Shown here one piece after another: positions 8,884 to 16,358 of a stretch of DNA of 64,000 bases; position 1 is the stretch's first letter, and each line of letters starts with the position of its first letter. The position numbers and the translations under genes are program-made. Under the pieces are notes generated by a model that did not search any database, had not been told where the DNA came from, and saw nothing but the letters and a program-made list of their open reading frames with translations. This DNA comes from Hymenobacter sp. BT18 (lineage in GTDB: Bacteria; Bacteroidota; Bacteroidia; Cytophagales; Hymenobacteraceae). Location: the NCBI RefSeq assembly GCF_012273015.1, contig NZ_CP050954.1:1178001-1242000 (forward strand). Reading direction: 5' to 3'.

Positions 8884-9732
8884 TCAATACGGCAGACCGT
8901 CGATGTTGCTGTGCTGCTGACTGTAGAAGCTGAAGCCGACTTTGCTGCCCCGGCTCACCTGCTGGTTTTCGATTTTCTGCTTAACGGTAATCTTCTGGAT
9001 TTCGGGCAGCGGGGGTGCAATCAGGTCGTTGTTCACGGCCGCAATCATGGCGCTTTCCACGAAGAGCTTCATGGCATCCGAAGTCAGTAAGTTGTCCGAC
9101 ATATCCAGATCGGGCATTTCCAGTTGCTGCACGCCTTCCAGGAAATAGTGGTTGTCGATGTTGATGAGCAGGCGGCCCACCAGGTAGCCGGGGTCGTTGA
9201 GGCGCTGGTACTTGATGGAGTCGGCCATGAAGTTGTAGGCCATGATGTGCCCGAAAAAGCGCCGCCGGAAGTCCTCCTCCACGTAGGCCGTGGGCATGGG
9301 TCCGTAGGTGTCGGGGAAGGTGACGATGTTGGAGTGGAGCACGAACACGAGCAAATCACCCGAGAACCGGATGTGGAACTCCATTTCATTCACGGGCCGG
9401 TACTCAATCACCACGGAGGCATCTACGGGCGTGAGCTTGCGGCTGAGCTCCACCACCAACTCCTGCGACACCTTCCGCAGCAGATCGAAGGCGGCAATGG
9501 TATTGCGGTAGATGGCCTGCTTGGCCGTGGACTTCTGCCGGAGACCTTCAAAAATCAGCGTCAGCCGCTCCGTAACGGCCTCAGGCGTTACGGAATCGAT
9601 GTGCGGCATCACGTCCGGGTGGTTGTTATCGGGCGCGGCCTGGGGCGCGGTGGGTTCCGGCGCGGCAGCTCCGGGCGTTTCCGCCGCGACCACCATTTCC
9701 GGGTCTGCGTTCTTCTTGGTGCGTTTTGCCAT
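8884..9732 (-). CDS. Conserved protein of unknown function
   Basis: I do not recognise a named family. The 282-residue product starts with a lysine-rich stretch and an Ala/Pro-rich low-complexity linker (to about residue 45). A well-ordered domain follows, with no signal peptide or membrane segment, including a regular alternating pattern (VVIEYRPVNEMEFHIRFSGD, then LLVFVLHSNIVTF) that suggests a beta-sheet core, and DPGYLVGRLLINIDNHYFLEG. It is probably cytoplasmic. Start 9732 (MAKRTKK) is chosen over 9762 because the ten extra residues look non-conserved. It lies 104 bases downstream of the CoA-transferase gene on the same strand. Confidence 0.65.
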   Translation of the reverse strand: MAKRTKKNADPEMVVAAETPGAAAPEPTAPQAAPDNNHPDVMPHIDSVTPEAVTERLTLIFEGLRQKSTAKQAIYRNTIAAFDLLRKVSQELVVELSRKLTPVDASVVIEYRPVNEMEFHIRFSGDLLVFVLHSNIVTFPDTYGPMPTAYVEEDFRRRFFGHIMAYNFMADSIKYQRLNDPGYLVGRLLINIDNHYFLEGVQQLEMPDLDMSDNLLTSDAMKLFVESAMIAAVNNDLIAPPLPEIQKITVKQKIENQQVSRGSKVGFSFYSQQHSNIDGLPY

Positions 9733-9836
9733 AGCTAAAAAAAGGCGGGCTAAGCCAGCCATAACGGGTACATCCTGTTGCCTACGCGCCCCCGCATCGG
9801 AGGTTGGCGCTGCCAGGAATGTACGATACTCCCGGT

Positions 9837-10991
9837 TTATCCAGATGTTTCTTCCGCGGCGGCGGTGCTTTGTAGCGGCGGGGGAGCGGGCAGCACTGCT
9901 GCAGTAGGCCAGGCCGGACTCCGAAAAGCTACTGTGCGGAGGCCTTGGTGAGCAAATTCTGGTGTAGCGGGCAGCAGCATGGCCTGCGCCGACGGGTGCC
10001 CCAGGGCCTCGCCTACCGTGCGCACTGCCCCGGCCGGCACCGCCAGTTGCCCCAGCTCCGCCAGCAGCGCCTGCCCCTTTACCTCAGCAATGCGTGCCCG
10101 CAGCAACTCTTCCAGCTCCGCACGGTGCGCTACGCGGGCTGGGTTGGTAGCAAACCGGGCGTCGGCGGTCCACTCCGGCTGGGCCAGCACGGCGCAAAGC
10201 TGTTGAAACTGCCGGTCGGAGCCCACGGCCAGCAACAGGCGCACTCCGTCGGCGGCTTCGTACACAGTGCCGTAGGGCACGATGCTGGGGTGGCCCGAGC
10301 CCAGCGGCTGGGGCTCCTGCCCTGTCACTAAAAAGCTAGCGGCCTGGTTGGCCAGGGAAGCCAAGGCGCTGTCCCAAAGAGAAACCTCAACCAAAGTACC
10401 CTGGCCCGTCCGCTCGCGCTGGTACAGGGCGGTGAGCAGTCCGGCTTTCAGCTGATGAGCCGTGAGCAAATCAATCAGGGCCACGGGCATTTTCTGGGGA
10501 GGCTGCCCGGGCCCGGCGGCGTTCAGGTGCATAAACCCGGCTTCGGCTTGCAGCACAGCATCGTAGCCCGCACGGTTCACGTCGGCCCCGTATCCCGTAA
10601 TGTGCCCATAGATCAGCCGCGAGTTCAGGGCAGAAAGTGTGGCATAATCGGCCCCTAGCTTTTCAGCGTCGCCGGGCTTGTAGCTGGCCAGCACGATGTC
10701 GGCGCGGGCCGCCAGCTCGTGCAGGGAGGCCCGGCCCGCAGTGGTGGTTAAGTCAAGCACCAGGCTCTGCTTGCCCCAGTTGGCGCAGGAAAAGTACGCC
10801 GACACGGAGGTATGGGCGTCTTCGCCACGGGTTTTCCAGGTGCGGGTTACGTCGCCGGCGGGGGCTTCTATTTTGAGCACGTCGGCACCCAGCTCGGCCA
10901 GAAACTGACCTACCTGCGGGCCGGCCAGCACCGAGGCCAGCTCAAGCACGAAAAGCCCCTGCAGTGGCAGCGAAAAAGAACTATCGACCAT
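9837..10991 (-). CDS. CaiB/BaiF family (class III) CoA-transferase
   Basis: The 384-residue protein has the family N-terminus (LELASVLAGPQVGQFLAELG, then DVLKIE), the NWGKQSLVLDL stretch, the RLIYGHITGYG region and the segment VALIDLLTAHQLKAGLL containing the Asp expected to form the acyl-aspartyl intermediate. The family moves CoA between carboxylic acids in the cytoplasm. No acyl-CoA dehydrogenase or ligase lies beside it, so the substrate cannot be inferred. Confidence 0.9.
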   Translation of the reverse strand: MVDSSFSLPLQGLFVLELASVLAGPQVGQFLAELGADVLKIEAPAGDVTRTWKTRGEDAHTSVSAYFSCANWGKQSLVLDLTTTAGRASLHELAARADIVLASYKPGDAEKLGADYATLSALNSRLIYGHITGYGADVNRAGYDAVLQAEAGFMHLNAAGPGQPPQKMPVALIDLLTAHQLKAGLLTALYQRERTGQGTLVEVSLWDSALASLANQAASFLVTGQEPQPLGSGHPSIVPYGTVYEAADGVRLLLAVGSDRQFQQLCAVLAQPEWTADARFATNPARVAHRAELEELLRARIAEVKGQALLAELGQLAVPAGAVRTVGEALGHPSAQAMLLPATPEFAHQGLRTVAFRSPAWPTAAVLPAPPPLQSTAAAEETSG

Positions 10992-11069
10992 GGGCCGAAG
11001 GTAGGTACCCCTTCGGAATTTCGTTTTGATGTAGGCTCCGGCTAGTGTTTCAGTATGCAGTTACCGGCC

Positions 11070-11804
11070 CTACTCTACGCGCCCCAGCCGCACGAACACC
11101 GGAAACCGTACTTCTCGCTCTTCTTCCCCCCAGATCCGCGTCAGGTCGTCGGCCAGGAGCAGTACGGCGTCCTGCCCGTGCTGCTTTTGGTACTTCACCA
11201 CGCTCGACCAGGTGCGCAGGTAGTTCAGGAAGTGCTCGGCCGTCCAGCGGCGGGACTCCGTGAAATGCGCGTACTCCACGGCGGCGAAGGGAAAAGGCAG
11301 GCGGGCGTACTCGTCGTCGATGTGCCAGCGGTTTTCGTCCCAGTACGGGCGCATGGTTTCGGCGTAGAATCGGCGGATGAGCGGGTCCAAGTCGGCCCTA
11401 ACCTGCACTAGGCCGTAGCCCCACTCAGCTACTACACCGCCGGGGCGCAGCACGCGGCGCACTTCCTGGTTGAATGCCTCGGGCTCAAACCAATGTACCG
11501 CCTGCCCCACCGTCACCACGTCCACCGACTGCGTGGGCAGGGCCGACTGCTCGGCCGGAGCCAGCTGGTAGGTGATATTGGGCAGCCGGGGCGCTTCGGC
11601 CAGCTGGGCCGCGCTGATGTCGGTGGCGGTGACGTGCGCAAAGTGGCGGGCCAGCACCACGGCCACCTGCCCGTTGCCGGTAGCACAGTCCCAGGCGTGG
11701 GCCCGGCCCGAAACGCGCGGTAGCAGCCACTCATACAATGCCGCCGGGTAGTCGATGCGGTAGCGGGCGTAGAGGCTGGCCTGATCGGAAAAACGGTCGA
11801 GCAT
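11070..11804 (-). CDS. Class I SAM-dependent methyltransferase
   Basis: The 244-residue protein has the SAM-binding motif I AWDCATGNGQVA (about residues 37-48), followed by motif II VTATDIS, the AEQSALPTQSVDVVTVGQA stretch (motif IV region) and RVLRPGGVV. It resembles the small-molecule methyltransferases that start with a RFSDQASLYARYRIDYP-type N-terminus. The substrate is unknown. It is transcribed away from the oxidoreductase gene at 11951. Confidence 0.88.
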   Translation of the reverse strand: MLDRFSDQASLYARYRIDYPAALYEWLLPRVSGRAHAWDCATGNGQVAVVLARHFAHVTATDISAAQLAEAPRLPNITYQLAPAEQSALPTQSVDVVTVGQAVHWFEPEAFNQEVRRVLRPGGVVAEWGYGLVQVRADLDPLIRRFYAETMRPYWDENRWHIDDEYARLPFPFAAVEYAHFTESRRWTAEHFLNYLRTWSSVVKYQKQHGQDAVLLLADDLTRIWGEEEREVRFPVFVRLGRVE

Positions 11805-11950
11805 GGGCGCGGAGGTTAGGGCGTTTGGAAAAGAAATGATTGGCCGGGCTCCTTAGAGACGCATATTTGCGGCGGTGCGTTGATTTCCTTTGCGAAGAAA
11901 GCACTAGCCGCACAGCCCACAAGCCCTCAGACGTCTTACCCCTGCCTCCT

Positions 11951-12985
11951 ATGTCCTCTCCTATTGCTACTGGCCTACTGGCCTACGGTATGTCAGGGCG
12001 CGTATTCCACGCTCCTTTCCTGACGGCCCCCAACTTCCGGCTGCAGGCCGTGGTAGAGCGCACCCGCAAAGAAGCCGCGTCCCGCTACCCCGAGGTGCGC
12101 AGCTACGACAGTGTGGCCGAGCTGCTGGCGGATGAGACGCTGGAGCTGGTCGTCGTGAACACGCCCAACGACACCCACTTCGACTTGGCCCGGCAGGCCC
12201 TGCAGGCTGGTAAGCACGTGCTGTTGGAAAAACCCGTTACGGCTACGGTAGCCGAGTTGGACGAGCTGTTGGCCCTGGCCTCCGAGCAGGGCAAGCAGCT
12301 GCTGGCCTACCAAAACCGCCGCTGGGATGCCGACTTTCAACTGGTGCGGCAAGTGGTGGAAAGCGGGCGGCTGGGCCAGCTCACGGAGGCGCACTTTCGC
12401 TTCGACCGTTACAAGCCCGGCCTCAACCCCAAGGTGTTCAAAGAAGACCCCACCGTGCCCGCTAGCGGCTTCCACTTCGACCTGGGCGCCCACGTGCTGG
12501 ACGAGGCCCTGAGCTTGTTTGGCCGCCCTCAGCACGTACACGTAGCGCAGGCCAGTCAGCGGCCAGGCTCCCGCGTAGTCGATTATTTCCTTGCCCACCT
12601 CACCTACCCCGCCGGCCTGCAGGTGTTTGTAACGGTGAGCTTGCTGGCTGCCGCGCCGGTGCCCGCCTACGTGCTGCACGGCACGCAGGGCTCCTTCCAG
12701 AAGCGGCGCGCCGACGTGCAGGAAGCCCAGCTAGCGGCTGGCATGCGCCCAACGGATGCGGCCTATGGGTGGGAACCGGCCGAGGCTGCCGGACAGCTCA
12801 CGATGGTTGAGGCCGATGGGCAGTTTTCCCACGCCACGCTGGAGGCCCCGCGCGGCAACTACTCTGGTCTGTTTGAGGCCGTTTACCAGGCTATCCGCCA
12901 CGGCCAGCCCTACCCCGTCCGGCCCGAGGAGCTGCGCTGGCAACTGGAGATTCTGGAGCAGGCCGCCGCAAGGCCAGCGAAGTAA
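11951..12985 (+). CDS. Gfo/Idh/MocA family NAD(P)-dependent oxidoreductase
   Basis: The 344-residue protein has an N-terminal Rossmann fold with the glycine pattern GLLAYGMSGRVFHAPF, typical of the YdgJ/YhhX (scyllo-inositol dehydrogenase-like) branch, the catalytic EKP motif in LLEKPVTATVAEL, and a C-terminal alpha/beta domain with GFHFDLGAHVLDEAL. It likely oxidises or reduces a sugar or inositol. ATG 11951 is chosen because it directly precedes the Rossmann strand; the frame is open from 11840. Confidence 0.9.
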   Translation: MSSPIATGLLAYGMSGRVFHAPFLTAPNFRLQAVVERTRKEAASRYPEVRSYDSVAELLADETLELVVVNTPNDTHFDLARQALQAGKHVLLEKPVTATVAELDELLALASEQGKQLLAYQNRRWDADFQLVRQVVESGRLGQLTEAHFRFDRYKPGLNPKVFKEDPTVPASGFHFDLGAHVLDEALSLFGRPQHVHVAQASQRPGSRVVDYFLAHLTYPAGLQVFVTVSLLAAAPVPAYVLHGTQGSFQKRRADVQEAQLAAGMRPTDAAYGWEPAEAAGQLTMVEADGQFSHATLEAPRGNYSGLFEAVYQAIRHGQPYPVRPEELRWQLEILEQAAARPAK

Positions 12986-12988
12986 GCT

Positions 12989-13024
12989 TCACCAAAGCAA
13001 AAAACGGTGCCAGGGCTTTGGTGA
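12989..13024. terminator. Hairpin between convergent genes
   Basis: TCACCAAAGC (12989-12998) pairs exactly with GCTTTGGTGA (13015-13024). The A run in the loop and the position between two stop codons suit a shared terminator. Confidence 0.5.
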
Positions 13025-13037
13025 GTGCACGTGATGC

Positions 13038-14167
13038 TTACTTGATGTACTGGGCCAGCGTGGCCTGCAGGGCTTCGCCTTTCAGGTTGACCGCCACAAT
13101 CTTGCCCGCGGGGTCAATCAGGTAGTTCTGTGGAATACCGCGCACGGCGTAGCTGCGGGCCGCGGCATTTTCCCACCCGCGCAGGTCCGATACCTGGGTC
13201 CAGGTCAGCTTATCGTCGGCAATGGCTTTCACCCACTTGGCGCGGTCCTTCTCACTATCGAGCGACACGCCCAGCACCTCGAAGTTGCGGCCCTTATAGG
13301 CCGCGTAGGCGCGGGCCACGGTGGGGTTTTCCTGGCGGCAAGGGCCACACCACGAGGCCCAGAAGTCCACCAGCACATACTTACCCCGGTAGTCGCGCAA
13401 CGACACGGTTTTGCCATCCGGAGTTTGCTGGGTGAAGTCCGGGGCCGTGGCGCCGATGGCTACGGCTTTCAGCCCTTCCACCAGTTGACCATACTCCCGG
13501 CCCTGGGCTGTGTTTTTGAGTGCCGGGCTAAGGGCGGCATAAAGCGGGCCCACGGTGGCATACTGCGGCAAATCCAGCATCTGCATTCCCAGCAGCGCAT
13601 CCAGGCTAACGAGTGAGTTTGGGTTAGCTTTAATAAAGGCGTAGTTGGCCGTGGCAATCTGCTTATAGAAGGCTTCAAAGCGGGACTTCAGCTTCTCCGT
13701 GAAGGCTGGGTCCTGCCGTTGCTGCTCGGTAGCCTGCTGAATTTCGGCCCCAAAGGCCTGCATAGCGCTAATAATGGGCTTCAGGGAAGCATTGAGCCGC
13801 GCGTAGTCCTTGTTTAGTGGCCCCCGGCAATGGTAGCGTGGGTGAGCGAATCGGGACTGGTGACCAACACCGGATTGGCCTCCAGGTACACGCGCGTACG
13901 GTCGCCCGGCTGTCCATACAAACTGCCCAGCCGGCCGTTGCGCCGCATAATCAGCTCGGCCATACCAGGCGCTTCGGTGGTGCCTTTCAGCTCGAAGGCT
14001 CCATTTTTAATCGTAGCAGAGTCCGTGACGGTCATTCCTCGCAGCAAATACACCTTGGCCGGGGCGCTCAGCGGGCCTAGCTTGCCTTTGATGGTGAACG
14101 AAGTGGCTGATTGCGCAGATGCCAGCCCCGGCGCAGCCAGCAGCAGGGCGAGTAGATACTTTTGCAT
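13038..14167 (-). pseudogene. TlpA-like thioredoxin family protein with N-terminal DUF4369-like domain, frameshifted
   Basis: Two adjacent minus-strand frames together make one protein of a common Bacteroidota family. The 5' part (14167-13814) encodes a signal peptide, a beta-rich DUF4369-like domain and ends ATIAGGH at a stop. The 3' part (to 13038) encodes the helical linker and a thioredoxin fold with FWASWCGPCRQ and cis-Pro GIPQNYLIDP. Adding one G to the run of five G (plus-strand CCCCC at 13821-13825) restores a continuous reading GGPLNKDYARLNASLKPI, which then runs into the 3' part. The intact product would be periplasmic and redox-active. This is either a real inactivating deletion, a phase-variable tract, or an assembly error. 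Confidence 0.8.
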
Positions 14168-14361
14168 AGGAATACAAACGAAGTGAATGGAGCTACTGCC
14201 GTTGGCGCATTGGCTCCAGTAGGCAGCCGGGCCAAGTAACGCATAAAACGCTGCGACTAATATGGCAGATTGTGTGTTAGCCTGATAGAGCGGCAGATAA
14301 GCCCACTGGCAGCCCAACCGTATCTACCAAGCCTGCACGTGCGTCCACATGCAAATCCCTG

Positions 14362-14369
14362 TATCTTTG
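14362..14369 (+). promoter_or_regulatory. TAnnTTTG promoter of the RNA helicase gene
   Basis: TATCTTTG matches the -7 consensus. It predicts a leader of about 130 bases before the helicase start. The interval 14168-14508 contains no convincing gene; apart from this element I see nothing else definite in it. Confidence 0.6.
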
Positions 14370-14508
14370 TTGCAGACCACCGGCGCCTTTCGGGGCTGTT
14401 TTAGCTGGTCTGGCCGCACCGGCTGCTTTCCGCTCCTCCACCGTGCGCCGCTGCAAGCTGACCAGAGACTCAGGGTCAGCCATTTATCATCCTAATTCTC
14501 GCTGAACC

Positions 14509-16203
14509 TTGACGTTTCACGAATTCAACCTTCACGACGACCTGCTGGCTGGCATTGATGCCATGAACTACCAGCAGGCCACGCCCATCCAAGAGCAGGC
14601 TATTCCCAAGATTCTCGACGGCAAAGACCTGATTGCCTGCGCCCAGACCGGCACCGGCAAAACGGCGGCTTACCTGCTGCCCCTGCTCGATAAGATTTCC
14701 CACGCCAAGCACGGCACCACCAGCACCCTGGTGCTGGTGCCCACCCGCGAGCTGGCCACCCAGATTGACGAGCAGGTGACGGGCTTTGGCTACTTTGTGG
14801 AAGCCAGCTCCATTGCCATCTATGGCGGCGGCAAAAGCGAAAACTGGGAGCAGCAGAAGCGCGCCCTTACCTCCGGGGCCGACATCATCATTGCCACGCC
14901 CGGCCGCCTCATTGCCCACATGCAAATGGGCTACGTGAAGTTCGAGGACTTGAAGTACCTGGTGCTCGACGAAGCCGACAAGATGATGGACATGGGCTTC
15001 TCCGATGACATCCTGAACATTGTGCGCCAGTTGCCCAAGCACCGCCAGACGCTGCTGTTCTCGGCCACCATGCCCAACAAAATCCGCGACTTCTCCCAGC
15101 AGATTCTGCAAAGCCCCGAGGAAATCCGTCTGGCCGTAAGCAAGCCCGCCGCCGGCATCGACCAGCAGTTCTTCATGGCCTTCGACCGCCAGAAGATTTA
15201 CCTGCTGGAGCACATCATCAAAACCCAGGATGTGCAGAGCATGGTGCTGTTTACGAGCCAGAAAGCGGCCGTGGCCGGCATTGTACGGGCCGTGAATAAG
15301 CTGGGCGTGGAGGCCCGCGGCATCAGCTCCGACCGTACCCAGGAAGAGCGCGAGGAAATCATGCGCGCCTTCAAAAACAAGCAGTTCCCCATTCTGGTAG
15401 CCACCGACGTACTCAGCCGCGGCATTGACATCGACTCCCTCAGCCACGTGGTGAACTACGATATTCCGCGCGCCGCCGAAGATTACGTGCACCGTATTGG
15501 GCGCACCGCCCGCGCCGCCACCAAAGGCACGGCCATCACCTTCATCAGCGACCAGGACCAGGACCGTGTGCTCAAGATTGAGAAGCTCATTGAGCGCGAA
15601 ATCGAGAAGCAGAACATTACCGAAAGCCTGGGCCTGGGTGAAGCGCCCGAGTTTGACCCCAAACGCTTCAGCGGCCTGCGGGGCAAAATTGGTGGTCGGC
15701 CCGAGCGGGGCGGCCGCTCCGGCGGCAGTGGTGGCAGCGGCGGGCGTGACCGAGGACCTCGCCCCGAAGGAGGACGCGGGCCCCGCGGGGAAGGTGGCCG
15801 CTCCGGCGGCCGGGGCGAAAAAGGCTCCCGCCCCGAGCGGGGCGATAAGCCCGACGCCGACCAGCAGGCCCGCATTGCCCGGGCCGAGGCGGCACTAGCG
15901 GCTCTCGACGCCGGCCAGGCCCCTGCCCAACCCTACCAGCGCCCCCCGCGTGAGCCCCGCTCCGAAGGCGAACGGAAAGAAAGCACCGGCCAGGCCCGTC
16001 CACCGCGTGAGCCGCGTGCACCCCGCCCACCCCGTCCCGAAGGCGAAGCTGCCGGGACACAACCACGCGCCGAAGGCGAGCCAGCCGGCGAAGGCCAGCG
16101 CCGCCGCAAGCGCGGGGGCCGCAACCGCAAGCGCACCGACCGGCCGGCGGGCAGCAGCCCCGAAGCAACGCAGTCGGCCCCGGCTGCCCCAAGCGCGGAG
16201 TAA
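14509..16203 (+). CDS. DEAD-box ATP-dependent RNA helicase with RG-rich tail
   Basis: The 564-residue protein unwinds RNA duplexes. The Q motif ATPIQEQAI, Walker A AQTGTGKT (45-52), the DEAD box in VLDEADKMMD (about 154), SATMPN and the motif VI HRIGRTAR are all present, covering residues 1-385. From about 395 the protein becomes a disordered tail of Gly/Arg/Pro/Glu repeats (GGSGGSGGRDRGPRP and similar), ending in a basic RRRKRGGRNRKR patch that probably binds RNA. The start is a TTG at 14509, since no upstream ATG exists in frame and the first conserved residues FHEFNL follow directly. An ATG at residue 19 would cut into the conserved N-terminus. The leader and the RhlE-like form suggest cold or ribosome-assembly roles. 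Confidence 0.93.
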   Translation: MTFHEFNLHDDLLAGIDAMNYQQATPIQEQAIPKILDGKDLIACAQTGTGKTAAYLLPLLDKISHAKHGTTSTLVLVPTRELATQIDEQVTGFGYFVEASSIAIYGGGKSENWEQQKRALTSGADIIIATPGRLIAHMQMGYVKFEDLKYLVLDEADKMMDMGFSDDILNIVRQLPKHRQTLLFSATMPNKIRDFSQQILQSPEEIRLAVSKPAAGIDQQFFMAFDRQKIYLLEHIIKTQDVQSMVLFTSQKAAVAGIVRAVNKLGVEARGISSDRTQEEREEIMRAFKNKQFPILVATDVLSRGIDIDSLSHVVNYDIPRAAEDYVHRIGRTARAATKGTAITFISDQDQDRVLKIEKLIEREIEKQNITESLGLGEAPEFDPKRFSGLRGKIGGRPERGGRSGGSGGSGGRDRGPRPEGGRGPRGEGGRSGGRGEKGSRPERGDKPDADQQARIARAEAALAALDAGQAPAQPYQRPPREPRSEGERKESTGQARPPREPRAPRPPRPEGEAAGTQPRAEGEPAGEGQRRRKRGGRNRKRTDRPAGSSPEATQSAPAAPSAE

Positions 16204-16215
16204 TACTCAGTCTTT

Positions 16216-16254
16216 AAAAAGCCCTGCCTGATTAAACGGGCAGGGCTTTTTTTA
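16216..16254 (+). terminator. Helicase gene terminator
   Basis: AAAAAGCCCTGCC (16216-16228) pairs with GGGCAGGGCTTTTT (16238-16251), followed by further T residues. Confidence 0.9.
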
Positions 16255-16293
16255 TGAGCCAGTCACCCCGGGTAGCTCAGACTTCGCAGATAA

Positions 16294-16328
16294 GAAAACA
16301 CCTCCTCCGCAGAGCAGAGAAGGTGTTT
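16294..16328 (-). terminator. Terminator of the GH43 gene
   Basis: AAACACCT (16296-16303) pairs with AGGTGTTT (16321-16328). Read on the minus strand the hairpin is followed by TTTTCTTA. It lies 31 bases past the GH43 stop codon. Confidence 0.55.
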
Positions 16329-16358
16329 GCGGGTTTAACCTACCTAAGATTTCCCGGA

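Noticed and set aside
14277..14483. 68-residue minus-strand frame before the helicase gene
   Set aside because: It has no recognisable motif, signal or promoter and crosses the likely helicase promoter, so it is probably chance.
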